DNA of 30,385 bases. Origin: Conidiobolus incongruus B7586. Taxonomy: Eukaryota; Entomophthoromycota; Entomophthoromycetes; Entomophthorales; Conidiobolaceae. The translations under genes and the position numbers were made by a program. The notes under the pieces are model-generated. The model did no database searches, was not told where the DNA came from, and was given only the letters and a program-made list of their open reading frames with translations. Each line of letters starts with the position of its first letter. Positions within the stretch are counted from its first letter, which is position 1. Positions 11,459 through 22,617 of the stretch are shown one piece after another. The stretch is from assembly GCA_000697335.1 (NCBI GenBank), contig JNEM01009237.1, positions 1 to 30,385 on the forward strand. Reading direction: 5' to 3'.

Positions 11459-12530
11459 TCCATCATTATGGAATGAGTACCCAATGATATCATTTTGACA
11501 ACCTTTGATTTTTTATTTTGAGGGAGATTCTGTGTATACTCCTCAATTTTCCACCTCCTTAAATTTTATGAGCAAAGGAAAACAATTAAATTCTTATTTA
11601 CCATCTTTGACATTTGCTAAATTCCATTATTATTCATTCATTTACGCCTCCTTTATTTAATAAATCAAGCTAATCAAAATATTTTATTGATTCCCAAATT
11701 TAACTAAGCATTCATAATTACCTAATAAATTATTAAGATTTATATTTATAGAGATTATTATACTTCCCAGTATCATTTCACAAAATTTTTAATAATATTT
11801 TACCATATTTAAATCAAATGATACTTTATTTTCATCATTATGATTCTATTAATATTGCCAAATTTAATATTATTATAAATTAGGATATATTAAATTTTTG
11901 ATTGGTTGATATTTTTGTTATCCAACTATTACACCCCAATTATGAAAATTTTAGAATTGATTGGTTAATTTCTTTTTATTAATATATATTTCAAAATTTT
12001 ATTGATAAAGTAAACATTATCCAATTATTCCAATAATTAAAGCGATAATATTAAATATAATTATATATAACAAGTTCATTTTCTGATAATATATCCTTTT
12101 ATAAATTAAATAAATATAATACATTATTAAAAATATAGGAAAAATTACTATCATTATTATTATTATTTTATTAAAGATAAAATTAGATCATAAGTTCAAT
12201 AATCTCAGATAATTTATCAAACAATACGCTATTTAATAAAGTAATTAAATTGGTTAGTAATTCAATAAATGGATAAACTTATGAAAATCATTAAATAAGT
12301 TACACGTATTTGAACTGTTAATACTTGGTGAATTAAATAAAAAGGTATACTTTATCCTTGTTAAATCATAGTTATTTGAGGTAATTTAACTTTTATATTA
12401 ATTTCCTTAAGTTTTTTCAGCCAAGTGGTTTGATTCTATATCTTTAATTTTAATGTATTTTGAAATTTAATCAATAATAGTTAAAAATTATTCAATTTCG
12501 GTAAATCTACTTGCAAACATACCAATTAAT

Positions 12531-12543
12531 GGCTATATTAGCC
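12531..12543. repeat. Short perfect hairpin
   Basis: GGCTA, three bases, then TAGCC. An outer ATTAAT on each side could extend the stem past a small bulge. No role is assigned. Confidence 0.4.
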
Positions 12544-13376
12544 AAAATTAATCCTTATGAAATAAGTAAAATATCTCCTAACTCTAAATATGATGCGATT
12601 AGCCTATTAACTCAAAAAATACTAATATTTTATCATGCTAAAACAATTAAAGAACACAATCAAGTCCTAAATAACAAATCTTAAGTATAAAAATTTCCCT
12701 TATCATACTAAGTTTTATCCTAATTGACACCCCAAACGTTATTGTAATCCCCACTCATTCCTTAAAATTCATCCAATTATCACACTAATCCCAATTGATT
12801 TTAACAATAAATTTTAATCTAAAAATCGATCATAAATAAAGTATAGATTATTTATTTTAGAGGTTTTACTATTTAATAAAAATTAAATTATTTTATTATT
12901 AATAATCAAATATATATTTTAATGTTGATGATTAAATATTTCACATAGGGAAATTATAATAAATCTTTAATAATTTTGGTAATAAAAAATATGAAAAAAC
13001 TACTGTTTTAAGTAAACTCATTGGGGGATTATTTCTTGATATAAAATTATATTTGTTAACTTTAACTCCCCCTTCTCCCAATATGTTTAATATTAGTTTT
13101 ATTAGATTTGGAATAATTTTTTTTGAAAACTAGATAGTATTTTTAATAAATTTTATTATTATTAATTCATTACCACCTATAATTAAAAAGTTTTATATTT
13201 TCTCTATTTTCAAATATTTAACAAATAATAGATTTGGTTTATAGGTTGATAATGGAATGATGCTATTTGGAATTTAATAGAGTTAGTTGGTGATAAAAAT
13301 AGCCTTTTGTTTATGAAATAAAACGATGACGATGATATTGATGATTAGGTTTTAGTTGGGAAGATCAGGAAGTAGC

Positions 13377-13390
13377 ATCTCAATTGAGAT
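13377..13390. repeat. 14-bp perfect palindrome
   Basis: ATCTCAATTGAGAT reads the same on both strands. A second near-perfect palindrome, GTGATTATCAC, lies at 13403-13413. Paired palindromes of this size could be binding sites for dimeric regulators, but no gene is attached. Confidence 0.45.
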
Positions 13391-15398
13391 CCAAATATGT
13401 AGGTGATTATCACTCTATCACAATTAACCCTGATTCATGATTTAATCTACTATTGGGATTAGGACTATCATCATTAACATCCCAATAAATATAAATCAAT
13501 TTTAAATGACTTGAAAATGATTGTCTAGTATAATCATCCTTTGATAATTTTGAATATTGATTCTTTATATTAACTAAATTTAGCTCAATATTTAGCAATA
13601 TAAGTTTATTAAATTTGACTTCGATATTTGTCAATATTATTTAAATGCAAGGATTATATTGATAAATTATAAAAATGACATATAGATAATAATCATTATG
13701 CATATAAATATAACTTAAAACAATCATTAAATGAATATTAGCTCAAATATTTAATGATAACATTTGAACAATACTAAATGTTTGATAATTGTTATATTTA
13801 TAAGTAGGACCAAGAAATATTATCCAATCATTCTCAATACTAATTCTTTACTAATTATTTTTTTTTGTTTTTTTAATGTGAATCAAATAAATACTTTATG
13901 CAATAAAAAGCTGCATAGATTTCATTTTTAAGCAAAAGAATGATTTAATAGGTTTTGGAATTTTGAAATTTTTCATAGAAAAATTCCTGGGAATTTAGCT
14001 GAACATAATGATTAAATGATACAAATGAAATCAAAAAACTCAATTCCTAAACTATGATGCTATTAGAACCAATAAAAATCACCAATGATTTTTAAGTTAC
14101 ATTTTGAGAAATGGTGTGATTTGACCAAGTATTTTCAATTCCAAGAATTTTTGTTTGAAAGTAAGCCTCTAAGATCACTCTGATATCCAATGATAAATTA
14201 GTTAAATTTGGATTTTTGAAGATCCACTTGGATTCAAATCAATTTATTATTTATAACTAATGATTCAATTTAAAATTCTCACTTATTATTAAATTAATTT
14301 TTTCTAAATTTTTCAAAAATAACAAGAATATAATAGCCAACAATAAATATAGTATTATTTTTAAAATAGTATCAATTAGTATCAGTATAATTTAAAGAAT
14401 GATATAAGTATTTGAAAAATTAATAATATTATTATTATTATTAAAAGATATTATACTTGTTAAATGGATGAATTGATCAACATAACCAATTTATTTGATA
14501 ATCAAATTCTTCGCTATAACTTTTTAACCAATAAAATAAAAAATGTAAACAAAAAAATGCATAAAACAAATTGATTTCATAGCTTACAAATTGAAACCAT
14601 CCCAAATATTTTTTAAAGCAAGGATCTGCAAAATCAACTGAATAGGAAATTAAATAACCATGAATTTGTCAATGTTATATAAATATTGATTTTCACCACT
14701 TTGCAATTTAGAATTTTCAATTCTCAACTGCGATTCGATGAATTATATATTCATAATGGAACTTCCTATATTGAAACTGGTTGAAATTTTGGCTTCAAGT
14801 TAATTGAAAGAAAATATAGCAATGGTTTTGATTATAGTCATCATTAGTAATGATATTTTGTACACTATCACCTTATTAATCATATTATTATATTGCTAAT
14901 AATATATATTAATCATAGTAATATTTTTTTGATTAATTTATTTTATAAGATTGATGCATTTTATTGAAATCATCCTATCTGCAGCTTTCCCGATACAATA
15001 TTAAAAAAATTTCCATTTTCAACAATTTAAAAATAAAAAAAAAGTTAGAATTAATCAACAAATAAGTAAAATTTCATTAATCAATAGTAATACCTTTGAA
15101 TCATATTTGTATGAAAATTTTTTAAAATGATATTGAATGGCTTAGAAAATAGTATCAAAATGTGTGATTAATAATATACTTTAAAATAAAAAGGGATTGA
15201 TGAATTTAATGAATTTTATTTTTATTCCAAAATGGATGAAACAAATACTATACACAATTTGCGTATTTTGATTTCCATGTAAGTTTTAATTTGAAATTGT
15301 AATTTTTATGTAAATTGTAACTGTTAGTATATAAATTCTTAGTTTGATATTATCAAAAGTATTAAACAATTTTATATTTTAATATACATTTTAAATAA

Positions 15399-15402
<4 letters not shown>

Positions 15403-15440
<38 letters not shown>
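15403..15440. repeat. (AT)n microsatellite, about 19 units
   Basis: The longest uninterrupted dinucleotide run in the window. Confidence 0.9.
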
Positions 15441-15445
<5 letters not shown>

Positions 15446-16099
15446 AATCATGTTTTTTTAAAACTTTATAATATACATGGATATATTTTATTAATTTTAA
15501 ATTTTAAGAAAAAAAATTTAAAACTTGAAGAATTACATCAAATAACAACAGTTTGAAATATACTGAATCGTCATCATATATGAATAACTGACTATTGAAA
15601 ATTCAGAAATCACTATTACAAATTTGAATCTCAGAGCTGAGTTAACTTGTTACAGTAGGTACAAATACATTCAGTTTAATATGGTTTGATATGATATCCT
15701 AATTAAAGTTGAAAAATTTTTAATCAATTTATCAATTAAAAAATTTGACAACTTTCCTTGTTGCTAATAAAATGTTATCTCCTGAATATTTGATTATAGA
15801 ATGAATTCATCATTGTAACCAAATCATTAACTTTGTGCAGCAAGATCAAATATATGATAAAAGGATGTAGTATATAATATAACCCTTATGGATTCAAAAT
15901 TAAAAATTTATTGTTAATAAGATCGTTTTTTATATCCCTAATAACCTCCTAACACTAAAAATCAACATTAAGATTCAATATTTTTTTGTATATTTAACAA
16001 ATATATAACTATAAAAAAACTAATAAAAATTTCATTTAACTAAAATAAGTTTATAAATTTTTAATATTAATTTAAATCATTATTTATATTGATACTCTT

Positions 16100-16119
16100 A
16101 ATAATAATAATAATAATAA
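16100..16119. repeat. (AAT)n microsatellite
   Basis: A perfect tandem AAT run in the same strand orientation as the runs at 16188, 16760, 19190 and 22421. Confidence 0.85.
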
Positions 16120-16187
16120 ATCAATATTCAAGAATAATTTAGAATTTGAGATTTTAAAATTTTAGTTGTGTTTCAAAAAATTGAAAA

Positions 16188-16212
16188 ATAATAATAATAA
16201 TAATAATAATAA
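16188..16212. repeat. (AAT)n microsatellite
   Basis: About eight AAT units, one of several such tracts clustered between 16.1 and 16.8 kb. Confidence 0.9.
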
Positions 16213-16759
16213 CAATATAGATTTTTATTTATAATATTAATTAAGTTAGAGAATTTATCAAATAATTTTAAATTGATAAAAAGTTAATAAGCATTCATAT
16301 ACTAAACAATTAAAAATCAATTTTATGAATTATCACTCATATTAAACCAATATAAAATTGCAATGGCTATGAAATTAATTTTCAACTATTTTAACCTTTT
16401 CTTCCCCCCCTCCTTTTGAAATACAAAATTAGTATAATAATTTTTAATGAAATTAGATTGTGAACTCATTTTAAATTACTAATTTTAGTTGAAAATAATA
16501 ATTTATATAACTATTCCTTTAATTGATACATTTTAAAAATATATATACATATATTTATAAAGGATTGATTCTATATAAAAATAGAATAGTATATTTTAAG
16601 CATTTAATTCAATTTATTTTATTTATCCTTAATTTTTTTCAGTATTTTATTATACTACTTAAATTAAATTAATTGGTAATTCATTTAAAGTTAATTCTAT
16701 TAATAATAATAATAATATGATACTTAATATATTTTAAATAAATTATAATATTAAATAAC

Positions 16760-16784
16760 TAATAATAATAATAATAATAATAAT
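16760..16784. repeat. (AAT)n microsatellite
   Basis: About eight AAT units. A shorter similar tract lies at about 16700-16717. Confidence 0.9.
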
Positions 16785-17321
16785 ACTAAGATGTTCTAAA
16801 ATAATATTCTATTTTCAATAATAACAATAATAATTAATTAATTAATAATGACTCGAAACTTGAGATTTTATTTAATTAATTTACCTCTATTAAAGTTGTT
16901 ACTAGTTGGTAGGGGAGTTTGATGAAGTTATAGGAAAGGGGGAATAATTACATTAGTATTATTAGAATTCATTCTATAGGTTTATAGCTTTGTTTTTTCA
17001 AGTTTCATTATTACAAATAGTGTATTAAAATGATTTATAACTAGTGTATTTCCCCTAAAAAACTTTGATATTATATAATATATATATATATATTTTACGT
17101 CAAACATATATTTAACTAAATGTAATAAAATTACTTAATGTTTATGAATTGTTTATATATTGACCACAAGTTTAATTTTTATTCCTCTCCCACTTACTTG
17201 TATATTGAAATTTATCAATAACCAATCATAACATATGAAACAATGGAATTTCTATAATGAGTGAAGAACTGAGTAACTGAACTTTAATGTGGAATTAAAT
17301 TATCAGAAAACAAATCTTTAT

Positions 17322-17931
17322 AATGTGCTCAATTGCCAATTATTGGTGAATGTAGCGAAATGGAAATTTTACATTTCCTGTGAGGATGATTGATATAAAT
17401 CCAACCCATTATTGGCTACTTCTATTTATAGATAATAATCAATCAATAGTATTTGAGTGGAAGAGATTTGATAATATGATATTACCTCAGAATGAGAGAA
17501 AGACTGTGGATTGGCAAGAGTTGATTCGCTCAATGTTCCGATTAAACAATGTTTCATCTAGTGAAACCATTCGATTTTGCGTCTCCTGCCTAATAAGCAA
17601 CCCACACCAAGTACCATGGACTAATTGCCACATTAACACTACAATTGAGTTTCAGAGGAGAGCCAATCAGAAGCCGAGGAGTATCTCCTTGGTAAAATTC
17701 AAGATGCTTGAATGAAATTAGTTTAGGAGGATCACAAAGAAAAACAAATAATTTCCATATTTGTCCTATATACCAATACTCATCCACTCTGAATGGATTG
17801 AAGCAAATTTCCAACTTAGGACAAATGAATCGTTAGTAAGAATAGCCGAATTGGGAAGCCGAGTGAGGATTCATTTTAATTCACATGAATGGGCAGATCT
17901 GGTGGGTGGGAGGGTGGATATCATGAAATAG
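17322..17931 (+). pseudogene. Broken coding segment upstream of the intact gene, family unknown
   Basis: G plus C is 182 of 480 bases (38%) at 17461-17940. The frame with codons starting at 17380 is open for 119 codons (17356-17712), which is very unlikely by chance at this composition; an ATG stands at 17386-17388. It reads as ordinary protein (NPTHYWLLLFIDNNQ, FEWKRFDNMILPQNERK, DWQELIRSMFRLNN, RFCVSCLI). Stops at 17713-17715, 17719-17721 and 17749-17751 interrupt it, after which the same frame is open again to TAG at 17929-17931, with IPILIHSEWIEANFQ, ESLVRIAELGSRVRIHF and SHEWADLVGGRVDIMK. Just upstream another frame (from 17322) reads LLVNVAKWKFYISCEDD and may be the continuation across a frame shift. 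No GT-AG intron that I tried removes the three stops and keeps the frame. The most likely reading is a decayed host gene; unusual splicing is the alternative. I do not recognise the fold. Confidence 0.4.
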
Positions 17932-18055
17932 ATCGGATATAATTATTAAAAAGTGATTTAACCCAATTTACTTAAACATAATCAAACTTTCCCTCCTCCT
18001 GAAATGAGCTAATGGTTATTGATCTTCAGTTTGAATTTCGTCCTCCGTTATTCGT

Positions 18056-18060
18056 CCAAT
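18056..18060 (+). promoter_or_regulatory. CCAAT box
   Basis: A CCAAT in a GC-richer context (preceded by CGT), about 85 bases ahead of the TATA box of the 18380-19078 gene. This is normal spacing for a CCAAT-binding (HAP/NF-Y type) site. Confidence 0.4.
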
Positions 18061-18144
18061 GGATCAACCTCTGCCAATTTCCTATTTTGTCCACTTATTT
18101 CCACCCATCCCTTTTGTTTTTGAAGTTTCATCATCCTCCTCCAC

Positions 18145-18152
18145 TATAAATA
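18145..18152 (+). promoter_or_regulatory. TATA box of the 232-residue protein gene
   Basis: A TATAAATA flanked by C-rich sequence, followed by pyrimidine-rich DNA (CTCTCTTC, CACTCTCCCTATTCC) where transcription would begin. Expected start is around 18175-18190, giving a 5' UTR near 200 bases before any splicing. Confidence 0.5.
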
Positions 18153-18290
18153 CACCTTACCTCTCTTCATTCCATTGTAATATATTTTATTCACTCTCCC
18201 TATTCCTGCACACTTGGACTATCCTTAAGGATTCCTCAATTAGATTATTGTATATATATATATATATCCATCCCCCTCCCTACACGACAA

Positions 18291-18345
18291 GTATCTGGGT
18301 AAAAATTAATACTTTCGAGTATTTAATCATTTATTTTCTCTTTAG
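18291..18345 (+). other. Possible 55-base intron in the 5' UTR
   Basis: It begins GTATCT and ends in a pyrimidine-rich TTTTCTCTTTAG, with a possible branch-site TTAAT in the middle. Fungal introns are often this short. It lies wholly ahead of the ATG, so it does not change the protein. The donor is not a strong consensus, and the case rests mainly on the acceptor. Confidence 0.3.
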
Positions 18346-18379
18346 TCTTGGGTCTTAAAAATTGTATTATATTTTCAAA

Positions 18380-19078
18380 ATGGCTGATTCTATAACGATA
18401 AGTAGATATAGTGATGCTTCAAACATAGATTCTAGTTTATCTAGTTTAAGCTCATCATCAATATTATCTTCTTCATTATCATCAAAATCAAGATCATTAG
18501 GTGAAAACTCTCCTTTTTACTATGATCATCCATTATGCTCAATAAGCATTTCTTTAATTCAAAATTTAAATGAACCTCAACAAGCTATTATAACGGGAAT
18601 TCCTGAATGGATCAATCAAAATATTTTGACAATACAGTTTGATATTCATCATCCCACAGGACAAACATCACAAGCTGCTTTACATTATCATCTTGCAAAC
18701 TCTCAATTGAATTTGGTTCAATATTTACCTCAAACACAACCTCTTCCCACTCCCGCTCATACTCCTATTTCAAACAAAATGATGGCTCCCACCACCTTGG
18801 CAGTTCAAGGAGTTCCATGTTTGCATCATTTTACACAATCCACCAATGGTCCCACGCCAACGCATCATTACCAATACAATTTGCCAGGCAATCTTGTATT
18901 GAGTGTTCAAATCGTATCAAAAGTTCTTCCCATGTCCACCCCTAGTAGTCCTCAATGTTCCACCTACTCGACGCCTAGCAGCCCTCAATTGTATAACAAT
19001 GTATCAACGTATCAATTCCCCTCCTATCCAATCCATACACCCACGAGTGTAGGATTCAGTAGTCCATATTATTATTAA
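18380..19078 (+). CDS. Ser/Pro-rich protein of 232 residues, function unknown
   Basis: The start is the ATG at 18380, in a good context (CAAAATGGCT). The same frame runs six codons further upstream but only to a TTG. TAA closes the frame at 19076-19078. Residues 1-45 are a serine-rich low-complexity head (about 40% Ser from residue 13). Residues 51-116 look folded, with alternating hydrophobic strands (CSISISLIQNL, QAIITGIPEWIN, NILTIQFDIHH, SQLNLVQYL). Residues 117-140 are a Pro/Thr-rich linker. Residues 162-184 (HHYQYNLPGNLVLSVQIVSK) again look like beta strands. The tail from 185 is Ser/Thr/Pro-rich with STPSSPQ twice (186-192 and 197-203) and ends in SSPYYY. The repeated SP/TP sites suggest proline-directed kinase targets. 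There is no signal peptide or membrane segment, so an intracellular protein is likely. I do not recognise the family; a small beta-sandwich between disordered ends is an inference. It is the only gene here with an unbroken frame and complete flanking signals. Confidence 0.85.
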   Translation: MADSITISRYSDASNIDSSLSSLSSSSILSSSLSSKSRSLGENSPFYYDHPLCSISISLIQNLNEPQQAIITGIPEWINQNILTIQFDIHHPTGQTSQAALHYHLANSQLNLVQYLPQTQPLPTPAHTPISNKMMAPTTLAVQGVPCLHHFTQSTNGPTPTHHYQYNLPGNLVLSVQIVSKVLPMSTPSSPQCSTYSTPSSPQLYNNVSTYQFPSYPIHTPTSVGFSSPYYY

Positions 19079-19189
19079 GTAACCACTCCGACGTAATTCT
19101 CTCTCACTCATATTGTATTATATCACTCCTCACCACCTCTCGATCAAAATTTTTGCATATATTCAATTATTATTTATATTAAAATCAAA

Positions 19190-19210
19190 AATAATAATAA
19201 TAATAATAAT
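19190..19210. repeat. (AAT)n microsatellite in the 3' flank
   Basis: About seven AAT units, probably within the 3' UTR of the preceding gene. Confidence 0.85.
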
Positions 19211-19218
19211 TCATCTGA

Positions 19219-19224
19219 AATAAA
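19219..19224 (+). terminator. Possible polyadenylation signal
   Basis: An AATAAA about 140 bases after the stop codon of the 232-residue protein gene. After about 19280 the DNA becomes almost pure A/T. Confidence 0.35.
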
Positions 19225-22200
19225 TGAACTTAAAATCCTATCATTCATCATAATTATTATAATGCTTTATTTTTTGTAGATTATAAGAAAAAAATAATCT
19301 TTTTTTAATCTTAAATACCTAACCTCCTCCTTTTATAATTATTTAATAAATATTTATATTAAAAAAAATTTTATTTTTAATAATATCAAAATATTTATTT
19401 TTATATTATAATATTAAATCATTTACTTTTTTTTCTAATAAATTAATAAATACTATATTTTTAATATATATATATATATATATATAATAAAAATAAAATA
19501 TATCTAAAAAAACATATGAATTAAATATAATTAAAAAAGAATATTTAATAATTAATAAAATATTCATTAGATTAAATATTATAATTTATTTATTTATTTA
19601 TTAATAATAAAAATGATAATAATTATTTAAAAAAAAATTTATTTCAAATATCTTTATTATAATATTTTTTTTTAAAAAAAATTCATCCGAAATCCATTAT
19701 GTTCAACAATAAAAAAAAGTTATATTGATTCTATAATAAATCCTCAAATTAATGAGAAAAAAAAGGTATGTTAATGATTCAATTTAATGAAATATTAGCC
19801 ACTTTGAAATATATTTCATAGATTATCCAACTTAATATTAGATAGAATGTAGATATGATGGATTTATATCATATTATAATAATTAGAATTTATCAATTAA
19901 CTAATTCAGAATTTTTTTTAACTATATTTAGTAATTCTTTATTAAATTGATTTTTTTTTTCAAAAAAAATTTTTTTTAAATGAGTGAATAATTCGCTAAA
20001 TTAGTTATATTTATTCAAGTTAAAAAAAAAAATCAAAGAATTATATATATATATATATATAATTTTAGTTTAATTGAATTAATAGGTGTTAAAATTAAGA
20101 ATTATTACTTTTGATCATTTTGTTATATAATGTTTATAATTCATAATTTTTCACATTTTATAGTTTCAAGTTCCTTGATATTCTGGATTTTTTTTCAAAA
20201 GTTCACAATTACTAGTGATATAGAATACTTGTATTATAATATGAATTGCTTGTTAAAGTTATGATTGGTGTAGTTATTGAAATTTCCTTAGAATTATGTA
20301 TAGTAATGATTGGTAGTATTAATAATTCAATAGTGGATATTGGTCTAATATGATTGGTAAGAATGAGTATTTAATATTATTATCAAGTTAATAACTTAAA
20401 TTTCTCTTTTATTATTTATTTAACAAATTATTGACTTTTATCATTTATAATAAAATTATAATTTGATTTAAAAAAAACAAATTGTAAAAAGAAAATATTA
20501 AATTGCGGTTATATTTTCTCAAATTTATTATAAATTGATTGTTAATTTTATAGTATTAAATATAATATTCTAATAAGAATTATATCCCTTTTGATTATTG
20601 TTTTTAAATTTTAGAAAAGAAAAATTATTAAAATATTGAATACTAATTTAAGTCTTATTAACTTACATTATAGTTTAAACACGATAATTGTTTGTAATAT
20701 TGAATATGATATAAAATAGTCCATTGAAAAGTAAGTGTAAGAGAATTTATTAATATAATATTACTTAATATATTTTTAGCGATATTTCCACATTCTAGTA
20801 AGTTAAAATTGTATTAGTGTCACTTTATGTTTCTTTGGCCAATTGAAAAAAAAATAAATTTGCAATTATAATAATATTATTTGACATTGATCAAACTAAT
20901 GTATGATTTAACAGAGATGCAACTAATGCATATATAATGATTTTATTAACGCTAAATAATATTTAGAACTATGCATCGTTAAGTTAATTGTAATCATTGA
21001 GTCAATTCTTCAAAATAATTAAATCTCCAAAATTCCTAAAAATTATTAGTATAATACTTGTGTAAATTGATTGAGTTATATCAATTATACAATAGTGTTA
21101 AACATTAAAATTAGAGTATTATTTCAAGGGTTAACAAAATAAATAATATTGAGATTTTAATGCTCAAATTGACTTTGTATAGCAATTTCAATCATCATCT
21201 ATAATTTTGTAACTTGGTTCCAATATGCATATTATACAGGTTCATTAATCACAAAGTGAAAATAATGTTATATCATTTTGATGATCATAAGGTATGACTA
21301 CAGTTTCAATATGTGATACGGATGTCACTTTCTGATATTAAGAAATTTTCCATTATTAATTTTATAAAATGATAAAATTTAAAATTTTAATATTAATGAT
21401 AAAGGATATATTATGAACTATTAATGAATATCGGATATTGTACATAGTGGACCATTTATTGCAGTGACAAAGTGTTTTGATAGGTAATTACATAAAATTT
21501 ATCAGATATTTTTACAAGTTGAATTGGGGAAAATAACTGCATTCTTTTTTGCTAAAAAATATTATTACTGTTATTATTTTGATATAAATTTCCATTTTTA
21601 CAAACTCATTCGTTATTACCTTTAATAAAATATAAAATTTATTTAATTATTTAATATTTTACTTTTATATTATAAATTTTTTTAAAACATATTATCATAA
21701 TATTAATAGAAATAAGGATATATAGTTAAAATGAAAATAAAGTTCCATTAAAAAAAGTGAATCAACTAACTAATATAAGTATTAAAATTTAAAAACTTTT
21801 TAAAAATTTTGAATTAATTAAAATTTAATAAATTAGAAGATGAAATTTTATTGAGGAAATAATTTATTTTTAGATTTAATATCCTTGATTAATTCCTTAT
21901 ATTTTATTTTAATTTTAGAATAATTTTTAAAATTTAATGGAATATTTTCTAAATATAAATAAGATTTGAGTTATTGAATTTAGTTAAATTTATTATTAGC
22001 TACGCAAAATATTATCTTTTTTTCATTTTAATTTCGCATTTTATTGATATTTAACATAGTTAATTTATTCAAATTAGAATATATAAAGTATTTAAAAAGT
22101 TTCATTCAATTATCATAATAATATAATGGTTAATTTTTAAAAATTAACATCGTATAATTATTATCATTTTTCCTGTAATATTGCTTTATCAATGAGGTAA

Positions 22201-22420
22201 TACAATATTTAATTATATAAGAACAATTTTTTAAAATCGAAAATAAAAGAGAATATATAAAATGGTGAAAGACTGTCTAAATGAGGCAAATGTAATATCC
22301 ATTTTAAGTAAGGATACTGTAATTTAGACTCTTCTTTACTCAGGATAATCATTGACTTTGATTCTTTACACATTATATGTAAAGGAAAATTTAAAATAAG
22401 AGGATCAATATAATAAAACA

Positions 22421-22446
22421 ATAATAATAATAATAATAATAATAAT
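22421..22446. repeat. (AAT)n microsatellite
   Basis: A perfect tandem AAT run of about eight units. Confidence 0.9.
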
Positions 22447-22590
22447 ATTTATATACATTATAATATTGATAATATTTTATTGTTTAATATATTTAAATAA
22501 ATTGAAATTAATTTATTATGAATATGAAATATAAATTTTAATCAAGTTTATTTAAGTTTAAAATTAGTGATTTTTCAATTAAAGATCACT

Positions 22591-22617
22591 ATAATATAAT
22601 ATAATATAATATAATAT
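22591..22617. repeat. Pentanucleotide (ATAAT)n tandem repeat
   Basis: Five copies of a five-base ATAAT unit. The period is unlike the di- and trinucleotide repeats elsewhere in the window. Confidence 0.85.

Larger units (their letters stand above)
11459..17321. other. AT-rich desert with microsatellites and small palindromes
   Basis: No supportable gene was seen. A minus-strand frame at 13410-13634 starts at TTG and looks like nothing known. The stretch holds several AAT/ATT and AT tracts, listed separately, and a run of eight C near 16405. Confidence 0.6.

Noticed and set aside
13410-13634. 74-codon minus-strand frame
   Set aside because: It has a TTG start, Asn/Ile/Leu-rich composition and no promoter or family signal. 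The GC-richer end coincides with the palindromes.
17590-17814. 74-codon minus-strand frame
   Set aside because: It overlaps the much longer plus-strand coding-like frame and looks like its shadow.
18059-18358. 99-codon plus-strand frame ahead of the intact gene
   Set aside because: It spans the CCAAT and TATA boxes, the likely leader and an AT repeat, and its product is Ser/Phe/Leu-rich as pyrimidine-rich promoter DNA would give. It is better explained as promoter and 5' UTR.
22209-22421. Minus-strand frame with an internal ATG, about 54 residues
   Set aside because: Composition is fair, but GC is near background and no homology or flanking signal supports it.
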